64,000 nucleotides of DNA, from NCBI GenBank assembly GCA_000497125.2, contig CM035319.1, positions 1,232,001-1,296,000 on the forward strand, read 5' to 3'. Both the position numbers and the translations under genes were made by a program. Shown here piece by piece: positions 1 to 10,213 of this stretch (its first letter is position 1; every line of letters starts with the position of its first letter). Source of the DNA: Spironucleus salmonicida. Taxonomy: Eukaryota > Fornicata > Diplomonadida > Hexamitidae. A model generated the notes under the pieces. It was not told the origin of the DNA. It saw only the letters and a list, made by a program, of their open reading frames with translations, and made no database searches.

Positions 1-17
1 GATCATTATATGTCTGA

Positions 18-63
18 AACCTCCCAGATTTCTAGAGCCGGAATGATGCTGATTTGGGAGGTT
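18..63. repeat. Perfect 9-bp inverted repeat (hairpin)
   Basis: AACCTCCCA at 18-26 is repeated in inverted form as TGGGAGGTT at 55-63 with a 28-base loop. The stem is much more GC-rich than the surrounding DNA. It could be part of a small structured RNA or of a transcript end; no known RNA family is recognised. This is seen in the sequence only and no function is claimed. Confidence 0.35.
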
Positions 64-847
64 ATACCAAATAATCTTACTCTTATACTTTTATTATCGG
101 CTAAAATTAATGAAAATTCTATTATTTTATTTATTTCATTTTATGGATAACTAATTAAATATTATTATATTATAAATTAATTGCTATTTATTCATTGCAG
201 TATTTAATTATTAAATAATATACTAGTTGTTATTACTCCATTTCTAAATTCCTAAAGATGTTCGATTTCACGTTTTAACCCATTAAATCAAAAGCTAATA
301 AATACAACTATAGGGCATATAAATAATATATCAGTAACCTTGATTTATCATAGTCGGATGCATTTTTAGAATAAAATCCAAGTTGGACTACACAGGTTAT
401 GACAAAATTAGCATTTATTAAGATTTTTCAATTTATTGATAAGCTTTAATTCTTAGATAATGTTTAAATAATTTAAATATCTGAAAATTAAAACCAAATT
501 TCTCATATAATTAATTTTGATAAACCATCGAGTTAAGATTATGAGGCATTATAACAAATATTTAGTACGCTTTAGCTTAGCTGTTAGGATCAACTATATA
601 ATTTTATAAAATCATAACTTTCTAATAATAATTTGACATATTATCGTAGTTTTCAATCGTTATATTATGATTTTCTTCATAAAACAGAAATATCATCTGC
701 GGTTAAATTATTAAGTCAAAAGCTTAATTTATGTTAAACATCTGATTTATTTAAAAAGAATCTGTTGAAGAAAGGTAATTTTGAGTTTTAGTTACTTATG
801 ATGATATTGGCGGAGTGATAATTTAATGATTAAAACAAGATATAACT
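64..847. other. AT-rich intergenic stretch
   Basis: About 780 bases with very high A+T content. Long frames exist only because TGA is the sole stop codon. No protein motif, no RNA-like GC-rich patch and no repeat was recognised here. Confidence 0.6.
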
Positions 848-2101
848 TCACTGAACAGAGGGGGCATTATAGAATTTAAAATCAGTATGAGATCCAAGGT
901 TATGATATCCCCAATTGAGAGGATCCCAATCAATCTTTTAACCAGGTTCTCCATCTTATGTCATAAGAACGCATGCATAAAGACTGCCTTAGTTTGTGGG
1001 GCTTGAAAATATTTCAACAATTGACATTTTGATCTTAGTAAGGTTAGGATGCTAATCAAAGAATTCTTTAACTTTCTTGAAAGTGTCATCGCCACGAGTA
1101 ACAGACTAAACACCATACTTATCAGCGCACTTATCTAAAGGCAAAAATGTGGTAACAAAATGATAAGGGGTGGCAGTGTGAGAGTTTACCATAGTCTTAA
1201 AGTTGTTAAATTCCATGAAATCAGCTGAATAAGGTGCTCTATCATAAGACCATAAGAATGAATGCCAAAGTTCATTTTTCTTCTTAGGAGTATCTTCTAA
1301 ATTTTATGTCTAGAAACGGGTAGGTTATATACTCTGTAAGTCATTAATATTATAAGGAGGAACATTCTTTGGAACATTTACCTTGGCAGTTCTAGACTCA
1401 AACTAGTTGGTTGGGGCAAATTGAACACCGGATACATCAGAAGCTAAAGGAACACCACCATGAACTACGAATACGTTACGATCGAAAGAATGGCAAATAG
1501 GAAGAGAATAGAAGAGGTCAGATACGGCAGGTTTATATTTTGAAAAATCAACATCAGGGAATTTACCTTGAACTTCAAACATGAATTTATGTCCCATTCC
1601 AGTTTATGTAGACAAACCAAACATTTCAGATTCATGATTACCGCGATTAATCAATACAAAATCAGGCCAAAGAAGGGCCATAAGAGAGAGGCAGAAAACG
1701 ATTTAATACCCTGAACCACCACGATCTACTAGATCACCATTGAAAAGATAAACATTACGTGTTCCATCAGATTGTGGACCAGGGAAACCTAATGGTTCAA
1801 TTTAGGTTTGTTCGTCACCAATGAATAAGCGGATTAAGGTCTCAAAACAACCATGCATATCACCTATGAAAATAAGTCTATCTTTAGGTTATGGATCAAT
1901 TTAGACATAGTTAGGAAATTTTTTAAAATGTGCTGCTGCTTAGGTGCAAGCCCAGCAGAAATCATCTAGATTTGGAATTTAATGATTTACCATATCGTTG
2001 AATGATTTCAATACATTATCTTAATCTATTACCCTTGCAAATTCCATGATTTCTTTGGGGCTATTATCCCATTCAGTAATAAATGAATGTGATACTCCCA
2101 T
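848..2101 (-). CDS. PPP-family serine/threonine protein phosphatase
   Basis: A 417-residue metallophosphatase of the PPP family (PP1/PP2A/PP5 group), which removes phosphate from Ser/Thr with a two-metal centre. The three metal-binding signatures are visible in order: GDMHG, GDLVDRG and RGNHE, followed further on by HGGVP. The usual late LWSDP motif is altered (LWSYD), so this is a divergent member. About 16 in-frame TAA/TAG codons are read as Gln and the frame ends at TGA. The start was chosen as the first ATG upstream of the conserved domain, MGVSHSF. The N-terminal ~60 residues match no targeting or TPR domain I recognise. It is divergent to Nup155, with 271 bases between the two starts. 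Family assignment is strong; the subfamily is not settled. Confidence 0.88.
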
Positions 2102-2353
2102 TTATAGGAAAATGGAATGGTATTAGTGAAAGGAAATTATAAGAATTTCCTTATTATTATATACAATATGCAGTATTTGTTTTAAATTTTAATATATACA
2201 AGATCAGTATACAACTGTATACAATTTGAATAGAATATACATAAATTGATAAGTTATTAAAGTAATAATTAATTATTTTGATATAATAATATTATTATTA
2301 CTATAATTATGAATGTATATATTATACATCTATCAAACTAAAATTTTAGCTTC

Positions 2354-2359
2354 CACTCC
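2354..2359 (+). promoter_or_regulatory. CACTCC start-proximal motif (Nup155)
   Basis: CACTCC lies 19 bases before the Nup155 ATG. The same hexamer sits 12-19 bases before four other starts in this window (see findings). It may be an initiator or core-promoter element; this is inferred from recurrence only. Confidence 0.4.
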
Positions 2360-2372
2360 GAATTTCCTCAAG

Positions 2373-5300
2373 ATGAACTTTTTAAAAGATCTTACTACTT
2401 TATCTCGAGCAGACGAGAGAGTATCCGACTTATCTAATTCTATCACAGATACTAAATAATTATCTCAATTATCTAGACATTCTCCAAGAATTCAACAGCC
2501 ATAACCTGTTTCTCTTTTAAACGAGATATAGCTTCCACATTTTTTGTCTTAAACTACCTCATTGCACTTAGTGGGACCTCTTATTATTGCTGAGGATTCG
2601 TCAAGAGTCTTTATCTTAGATTCCAATTCTAACTCAATCTTCAATTTTACAAATCAGTTTGCCTCGAAATTAATCTCGGCAACTCTATCAGATAACCATC
2701 TACTAATTTTATTTGAAAATTCTATTACTCTTTTAAAGTCTACTTTATAAAATTCTGAAACCTTCTCAACGGATATTGATTATAAGCAAATATCTTTTAA
2801 AAAGCATTCATCAACATCATATAATTTTAAACTCATCATTCAATAAGAAATTAACGCTTTGGCTACTTCTTCTTGCGCTTTGAACGATAAATTTTTCATA
2901 TCTACAAATAAAGGTATTATTATATTTTAGAATGGCAAGTTGCAAATTTCTCTCCTAAGTAACTTAAATTCTCTTTTAAAAAATAATATCATAATATAAT
3001 TAGTGGCTGATTAGGAACGAAACCTAATTTTTGCTCTTACAAATTAAGGTGCTATTCAAGTGTTCACTCCTAATTTGAAGAGTTTGAAATCATCAATAAA
3101 GTAATCTGAAATAGTATCTATTTGTGTTGTTTCTTTATTGGAAAGTTCTTTAATTTGTCTTTGTGGAATAGATAAAAATGGAAGTATTTCATATTTCTAG
3201 AATAATGAATAAAACTGTAGCTTTGTTGAGATTTTAAGTATTAACGAAATTGCTTAATTTGAATGTTTAAAAAGTTTTAGTCAAAGAAGCGAAAAATTAA
3301 ATTTAAAACGGTATTTAAAGCTAGCGCATTGCCCTGGTGTAAGTTTAATGGTAAGCGAAAGTGAAGTAAATGTTGACATTGTAGATTCCAGTAAAAAGGT
3401 CGGAATTTGTCAAAATTACGGAATTTCTGTTGCTTCAGATGAAGAGATTAAGGGAGTCAGTTTTATACATTTTTGGAAAACTGGTGCATTTCTATTCAAT
3501 TAATACAATTAAGAGGAAATTTAATTTTATGTATTAACAAATAAAAAATTAAGAATTTTCGGCGTAAAAAGCGTTTTTAGGCTTTTATAGGAAATTTTAG
3601 AACAGCGTGAAGGGTATGATCATTACTTAGAAGTTTATTAATTATTTAAATAAATTTATGGGGAAACTGAAACTTTAGCCATGCTTATTTATTTGCGTTG
3701 TGTGGAATTAAAAGACTATGAAATTTATAAGCTTTAATAATTGGCATAAGTTAAATATGAATAAAGATAGTAAGAATTAACTGTTAAAAGCAGGTAGGCA
3801 TAGGTATTATTGGAAAAACTTAACTCATAGGAATTTACTAGTGCTGCTAAGTTATTAGTAATGAGAATATCTTGGTTTTTACTGAATTTTTAGTTTATCT
3901 ACGTGCCTGAACAGAACCAAAAGTATAAGCCATTTTTAAACGATTATTTTATTCCATTTTCCGATAAGGCTTTAATTACTAAATAAGCACCTCCATATAT
4001 TCCATTCAACCATTGCTAGATTTTTGAGATTGCTATGCAATTATAAAATATTCACTTGTTTATTATGTAAGCTTAAGATTTTTCATAAAAGCAGGAATCA
4101 TTAACAGAAATTTCTTAGTCATTAGAATATTTCAAAGAATTTTTATTTTTCCTTGCTCTTTCTTTATCTCCTCAGAATATACCTAGAATTTTACCAGAAT
4201 TTCTAGAAATTTCGAATTTTTAGGGAAATTATACTGATCTTCCTATAATTTTAACTCAAAACGCAGCAAAATTCTTATAATGTGACAAACATAATGTAAA
4301 ATTTTATTTAGAAGGGTAAAATAGACACTCCGTTGAAGCTTTAGTTAGAAGGTTAAATCTAGTTACAACTGATAATTAAACAGTTAAATAAACAACTTTA
4401 GTATAAAAATAGTCATTTTAATCTGATTTCAATTCTTTATGTAAAGTTCTTTCATAAGTATTTTAAAAGAGATTATCAGCATTATAACTTTTAGAATAAG
4501 CTTCATCTGCAAATTCTGTAGTTAAACGTTAAAATGTATAAGAAGCATGCCAGATATTAACAGGTAAATATAATTTACTTTAACCCTTAAAACCTTTACA
4601 ATTACTATTTTATAAATGCGAAGCATTGAATAAATTTGTTAATTTAATATTAAATGCTAAATCTGACTAAATTAAGTTATTTTCTACGTTAGTATAGTAA
4701 AATGTTGTTTATTAGTAATAAATTCAATAAACTATTGATAGCAATATTAATGCTGGAGTAAGTTTATTTAATAATATGGCTGGAAAATAGTAGGATATTA
4801 AAGTTTGGCAATTAGATCTTGAAAATTAAGAAAATGTTATAGCTCCTTATGTAGTTAAAAGTAGTTTTGAAGGTTTACTTAGTTAAATTAAAGTTAATAG
4901 CAACGGATAAAAACCAGTTAATCAAATAAGCTTCAATTTATAAGCGAATACAGTCAATTCATCAATGAATGAAGAATAATGCAAAGAACTATTTGAGGCA
5001 CTTTAAACAGTTCTGACTCTTGTTTAAAACAATTATTTATTTACAAATTTAGATAAAAAAGTTAGGTTAATTCAAATTAATGTATTGTAAGAGAACTAAC
5101 TATTCAGTAAAGGTATCAATATTATCTAATCAGCAGTTCAATCTTGTAAAGACCAATTCTGGCACTACGAGTTATATAGATTCATATATTATCATTATTA
5201 TATGAATTATTCAATATCGGAGATACTTACTAAAAGGAATGAAAAGGGAAATTAAATAGAGATTTATAAAACAGTATTTAAGCGAGCTAAAGATGCACTA

Positions 5301-6287
5301 ACATTAATTGTTTCTCCTTATATCAAAGAATTTTTGAAAAATACAGATACTGAACTATATTTAAAATATTTAGAGAAAAATCGTATAATTCCTGAATATT
5401 GTAACTGTGTTTATAATATTGCTTCTTAATATGGTAAGGATACTATTTCTGCACTTCCAAATGCATTTATAGATGGAATTTGGTACAGAAAACATTTAGA
5501 TTTTTCATAAATGTCATAGTTAATTCATAGTACATTTTCAAAGCTATCAGGTAACTAACAAGCGGATAAACCATCAGAATCACTTTACAACACGTAAGCA
5601 AGCTAAAATCTCTTAACATAGACTTAACTTTCACAGCAAAACATGCTCTAGCTGCAAGAATTCTTTTAATCTTTAATTTAACTTGCCTAGATACAACAAG
5701 AATTTATAGATCGTTAAAAGTAGACAAAAGAAACAGAAATACTATTTAGGAAGTTACTAAATGCGGCAGAACTTGACCAAATGTTGCGTTCTAATAGACA
5801 TTTTGACCTCTCTTTAGTACTACAGTATAACGTTATTTAACGCAGTTAGGCCCACCAGTTCATATCTCCATCCTGGCGAGGACTTTTTGGGTAAAATCAG
5901 CTCTAAAATGACGTTATTTCTCTCAGTTCAGTGCTCGTCCGCACGGATTTGGATCCAGATTCTCTCACGTTGCCACTACAAATTCTAATCGAAAAGCACG
6001 CACACTAGGACTAATTCGCACATTTTACGTCAATTTTCTGCGCTAATTTGTTCAAAAAATACTAATTTATCGGTCGCGTGACATCTGGAATCGTCCAGCT
6101 GGCCACAACTTAAGGTATGACTGCAATGTAATAGGAGTTGGCAGGCTTGTTGGCTTTTTCGTTACTAGATTTGAAATAGTAAATGTAATTAAGGCCTGAC
6201 GACATAGAAGTTAATATAATGACTGTGAAGAGAGAGTTGAGCAGAGTACCGAGGGTATTCGAGAGCTGGAAGAAGAATTTGAGGTGA
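2373..6287 (+). CDS. Nucleoporin Nup155/Nup170 family
   Basis: A 1304-residue protein with the layout of Nup155, the large scaffold nucleoporin of the inner ring of the nuclear pore (vertebrate family members are about 1390 residues). Residues ~60-430 look like the N-terminal beta-propeller: the family signature of the type LVxDxxRNxIFALTxxGAIQVF is clear, followed by a CPGVSLMVSESE stretch that matches the family's order. The remaining ~870 residues are an alpha-helical solenoid; near the C-terminus SPYIKEFLK followed by YLEKNR resembles the Nup155 SPFL...YYEKN block. Dozens of TAA/TAG codons are read as Gln. The last ~300 residues are less AT-rich than the rest. No intron is needed. The start ATG follows a CACTCC motif. 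The assignment rests on remembered family features, not on a search. Confidence 0.72.
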
Positions 6288-6785
6288 TGGGTTTCAATAG
6301 ATTGTTTTCGAGTAACTTATGAGTTTGTTTAGAACATTTAAAGTATAATATTGTTTTATATAAGATAGAGAGATTATAGGTGATCTAGTTACTCTTTTTC
6401 CTGTTGTGACTTTATGCGTTATTTTAGCGGATGGAGGAAGATTCTAGTATAAAATAAAATATAAACAATGCAGGGTTAACATAATATAATTTTTGTAATT
6501 TGTGAATTTAATTTATGGAAATTGTAAAAAATAATAGATATTTTTTAATTGTATCCATTTTCAATATCAGGTAATGTTTGTTGTCTATAAATAAATAGAA
6601 ATAGAAAAACTATATATGAAACATTTTGAATAATTATATATATTTTATTCACCTGTATGGTTAATACATTATTCCAAAAATTTGATGAAAAATTACTGTA
6701 AAAATAATCAATACGGGTCCTCAGTTAAATATTAAACCTCTTATACGACTCTGTAAAATTATAAACATTAAATATATGTTAATTA
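6288..6785. other. AT-rich intergenic stretch between convergent genes
   Basis: About 500 bases between the Nup155 stop and the stop of the converging unknown gene. It is very AT-rich and has no supported reading frame or repeat. Confidence 0.6.
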
Positions 6786-7493
6786 TCACTCAATTTTCAT
6801 AACTGTAACCTCACCAGTAAGTACCATACCTCTCATCCAATCAGGCCTCTTTTTATATTGTGGATATTGCCAAAATTCGTCCCGTATCTTTGTTGCTTCA
6901 GAGATTCCTCTTAGCATAAACTCGCTAAGCTCAATTTTTGCTTCTGAAATTTTGAAAGGAGAAATATATGTTTATACTTTAATTGTAAAATCGTAAAACT
7001 ATTATTAACTCTTTGCTTCTTAAGAATCACAAAACTTAGCCGTATCTGTGACATCTAGATATTCAGGGAATGCTTGTGATATTTCTCGCATTATTTCTGA
7101 ATCTTCAAAAATAATTCTATACTTTTTAAGTTATGCCAATAAGTGCATTAACTATTATGGTTATTTAAACTTAAGGACTTAGTACTTTTCCGAAGTGAAA
7201 TTTAAAGGTGCAAAAGTATCTTCGATAACAATCTTATCATAAATAAAATTAAAATTATCTGCTTTGATATTGTCAATATTTTAGTTATTTTCAAGTTCAA
7301 TAGCTGAAATATTCATCAAAAAATCTATATTATATAATTAGCGGTAAAAATGAGTAAGTAATACAGGAAATACAAAAGTTGTCATAGGATTTAATTCTTG
7401 AAGCTACGCTACAATTATAATAGAATTAAATGTATTAATGTAAACGATATCAGGCAAATTAGACACTAATTCAGAAGGATTAAAAAGCACCAT
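6786..7493 (-). CDS. Unknown protein, 235 residues
   Basis: An intact frame with TAA/TAG as Gln, opening with MVLFNPSEL and ending TGEVTVMKIE. It has a mixed alpha/beta look, with a hydrophobic strand (SIIIVAQ) near residue 30 and a charged helical region (FMLRGISEATKIRDEF) near the end. There is no signal peptide or membrane helix. It is transcribed away from DUS3, and the two start codons are only 76 bases apart, so they must share a bidirectional promoter. An upstream ATG (at about 7529) is in another frame. The protein is not recognised. Confidence 0.7.
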
Positions 7494-7569
7494 TACTTAA
7501 AATGAAATGTAGTTTGACCATGATATTATATTTAAATTTCGTTTTAAATTATTTTTCACTCCCTATTCA
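7494..7569. promoter_or_regulatory. 76-bp bidirectional promoter, includes CACTCC at 7557-7562
   Basis: The whole space between two divergent start codons (unknown gene and DUS3) is 76 bases. It is AT-rich, with TTTAAATT-type stretches and a CACTCC hexamer 13 bases before the DUS3 ATG. Core promoters of both genes must lie here or inside the genes; which bases matter is not shown. Confidence 0.5.
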
Positions 7570-9090
7570 ATGGATTTTGACGTAGCTATTAAAAAAGAGT
7601 TTTTAGTTCAGACATAAGAGCAGTAACCTTAATCTGTTAAATAATCAGGATCTAATGATTGGCATGGAACTAAACGTATTGATTATTATAAAATATGTTA
7701 AAAAACTCTTAGATAGGAAGATTGCACTAATCCCAAATGTTCAGCTGTTCATGATATAAAAGAGTATCTTAGCACCCGCCCTCCCCTTCTAGAGATACCG
7801 TGCGTCTTTTATACGTAATATGGGCATTGTCCTTATACTTATAACTGCATGTACACGCATCCAAACCAAACGTCTCCAGATAATTTTATAAATCCAGCAT
7901 TTGAATAAAAAATTGAAATTAATTCATAGTATCATCGTGATTTATAGTCAACAATCTTCAAATAAATACGTTAAAAAGAGTTTAATGACCCCACTCCCTA
8001 AGAGTTGTTTGTAATGCCTAAAAAATCTCTTATACTGGCACCAATGTGTACAGTTGGAACAATTCCATTCAGAAGATTATGTATCCATTATGGAGCTGAT
8101 ATTACACTATCTGAAATGGTAATTGCGCGTTCAGTAGTAAAAGGCGATTTAACAGAACTCAAAAAACTCAGAAAACATAAGGAAGAAAAGATATTTGGAA
8201 TTTAACTCACCGGTGACGCATAAGAGACAGCATAGGTCGCGCTTATGATTAAAAACTTGAAGCTGGCCGATTATGTTGATTTAAATGCCGCCTGCCCCCA
8301 AGATGTTGCTACAAATATAAATTGCGGGTTTGCAATTGCCAATAGACCTGGGAAAATGGGAGGAGTATTGCGCGCTTTGGATGAAACCGGAGTTAATTAT
8401 AGCGTCAAGACGCGCATTGGTGATTTTAAAGGTGATAGCATCGTTGATCGCATATTTGAGAAAGAGCTTATTGGACTGAAGAATTTAAGAGCGATCGCGC
8501 TACATGGCAGAACTGCAAAGTAACGCTATACTAAACTTGCAGATTGGGATGTTCTTAGCGAGGTTAATGAGAGAATTAAGACTTTAAGAGCAGAAAATGA
8601 AATCAATTATGAATTCATAGGAAATGGTGATATTTACAACGTGAAAGAGGCGTTATAAGCTTTAGAATGCTGTGATAGTGTCATAATTGGTAGAGGAGCT
8701 TTACAAAAGCCTTGGATTTTTAAGGAGATCAAGGAAGGTAGAGAACTAGATTTGAGTTCATAAGAGAGATTTGAGATGCTTCAGATGTTTTGTGAGTTTT
8801 GCGTTGAATACTATGGTAGCGATCGCATGGGAATCGAAAAAAGTAGAGAATAATTTCTAGAGAACTGGAACTTCATGAGCAGATACGTACCATTAGGAAT
8901 TTGTGACGAAATTTAGAAGCTTAACGAAAGAATTCCCGAGCATATTGGTAGAGATGATTTGGAAACGTTAATGGGGAGTTAGAAAGCATCAGATTGGGTA
9001 AAGTTAAGTGAGATGCTCTTTGGGCCAGTTCCTGAAGGATTTATGTTTTAGCCCAAACATAAAAGCAAAGGTTTTGTTGAAAATAAGTGA
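7570..9090 (+). CDS. DUS3: tRNA-dihydrouridine(47) synthase, Dus3 family
   Basis: A 506-residue flavoenzyme that reduces a uridine in the tRNA variable loop (U47 in the Dus3 family). The N-terminal ~110 residues carry Cys/His clusters of CCCH zinc-finger type ([30 protein letters not shown]), which is specific to Dus3 among the Dus enzymes. The FMN/TIM-barrel domain follows: [10 protein letters not shown] start, catalytic Cys in NAACP, Lys in SVKTRIG, His in ALHGRTAK, then GNGDI and [11 protein letters not shown] for phosphate binding. Numerous TAA/TAG codons fall inside conserved parts and are read as Gln. The start ATG lies 13 bases after CACTCC. Length and domain order agree with the family. 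Confidence 0.93.
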
Positions 9091-9102
9091 CCAAAGTTAA
9101 TT

Positions 9103-9246
9103 TCATTTTTATCCTAATTATCGTTATAATTAATCTATTTATTATGTTAGTTAAAGAATTTCTTCGTTTTTTCTATCCAGCATGTCATTAAACTTATCTT
9201 ATAGTTCCAAAATTTAATTTTGTCCTGAATTGATACAAGATTTCAT
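9103..9246 (-). CDS. Possible tiny coiled-coil protein, 47 residues
   Basis: A short frame from ATG to TGA on the minus strand, converging on DUS3 with 12 bases between the stops. The translation has a clean heptad pattern (ILELQDKFNDML...EEILQLTQQIDQLQRQL) rich in Leu/Ile at a/d positions, with charged and Gln residues elsewhere, so it would form one coiled-coil helix. Such regularity is unlikely by chance in AT-rich filler. The frame stays open upstream without another ATG. It could be a real small gene, the last exon of a spliced gene, or chance. Confidence 0.35.
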
Positions 9247-9359
9247 TTTCAAATTCGATTCTTACCTAGTATACTTAAATATGATTTAATATTAGTAATA
9301 AACTATATTATAATTTTATTATTTTTAATAGCTTTATATAATTTTTATACCATTTTCCC

Positions 9360-9365
9360 CACTCC
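9360..9365 (+). promoter_or_regulatory. CACTCC start-proximal motif (epimerase)
   Basis: CACTCC lies 12 bases before the ATG of ribulose-phosphate 3-epimerase, embedded in TTTTCCCCACTCCAAAAAA. It belongs to the recurrent set discussed in findings. Confidence 0.4.
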
Positions 9366-9371
9366 AAAAAA

Positions 9372-10073
9372 ATGATAGCTCCATCTATATTATCAGCAGA
9401 TTTTGCAAACCTTTAAACTGATACACTATCAGTCCTCCCAGAAGCAGACTGGATTCATTTTGACGTCATGGATGGTCATTTTGTCCCGAATTTGACAGTT
9501 GGTCCCTGTGTCCTTAGTTCTTTGAAGAAACAAATCCCAAACGCTTTCTATGACGTCCACCTGATGGTAACTGATCCATAAACATGGGCGTTGGAGTTCA
9601 TAAAAGCAGGAGCCGATATGATTACTTTCCACGTAGAATCACAATCACTGCGTCCTGATCCCACTTCTACAAAGCCCTATCCATTGAAATCTGATATCCC
9701 AACTATTACTGAAAATTCTATTATCCTTCTCAAAAAGCTCCAAAAATCATGCAAGGCAGGTGTTGTTATCAAGCCAGAAAGTGATATAAACGATTACAAA
9801 GCCCTCTTATCTCATATAGATCTCCTCCTCATTATGTCTGTCGAGCCAGGCTTTGGGGGCCAGAAATACCAGCCCAAGTGCGCAGAGAAGGCCAAATTAG
9901 CACGCGAATTGGGCTATAAAGGCCTCATAGAAATTGATGGCGGAATCTCGAACGAAACGATTTAGCACGCGAAGGGGTGCGGAATTGACGTTTTTGTAGC
10001 CGGTAGTTACGTTTTTGGTGTTAGTGGTGAGGACAGAAAGCGCAGAATCTTGGGTTTGAAGGACTCCTAGTGA
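9372..10073 (+). CDS. RPE: Ribulose-phosphate 3-epimerase
   Basis: A 233-residue TIM-barrel enzyme of the pentose phosphate pathway that interconverts D-ribulose 5-phosphate and D-xylulose 5-phosphate. The sequence shows APSILSADF at the N-terminus, then [16 protein letters not shown] with the first catalytic/metal Asp, HLMV with a metal His, [11 protein letters not shown] as the flexible phosphate loop, and [11 protein letters not shown] with the second catalytic Asp, followed by FVAGSYVFG. Length matches the family. Only four TAA/TAG codons are used as Gln, and base composition is less AT-rich than its neighbours. The start is fixed by [11 protein letters not shown], which is normally within the first few residues. 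Confidence 0.95.
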
Positions 10074-10213
10074 GGGTGAAATTTTGAAATATTTATAGCA
10101 ATTAATTTTTACATATTCTTTAATAGTTTTAGAATGAAACTAATAGCTTTTCAGTTGTATGACTAAAAATTATGTTGTTTTTTATTTATCATGTTTTGCT
10201 AAGTAAAAATCCC

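Noticed and set aside
2-46. End of a plus-strand gene at the left edge (…RFLEPE then TGA)
   Set aside because: Fourteen codons are too few to support a gene, and the same bases form a hairpin.
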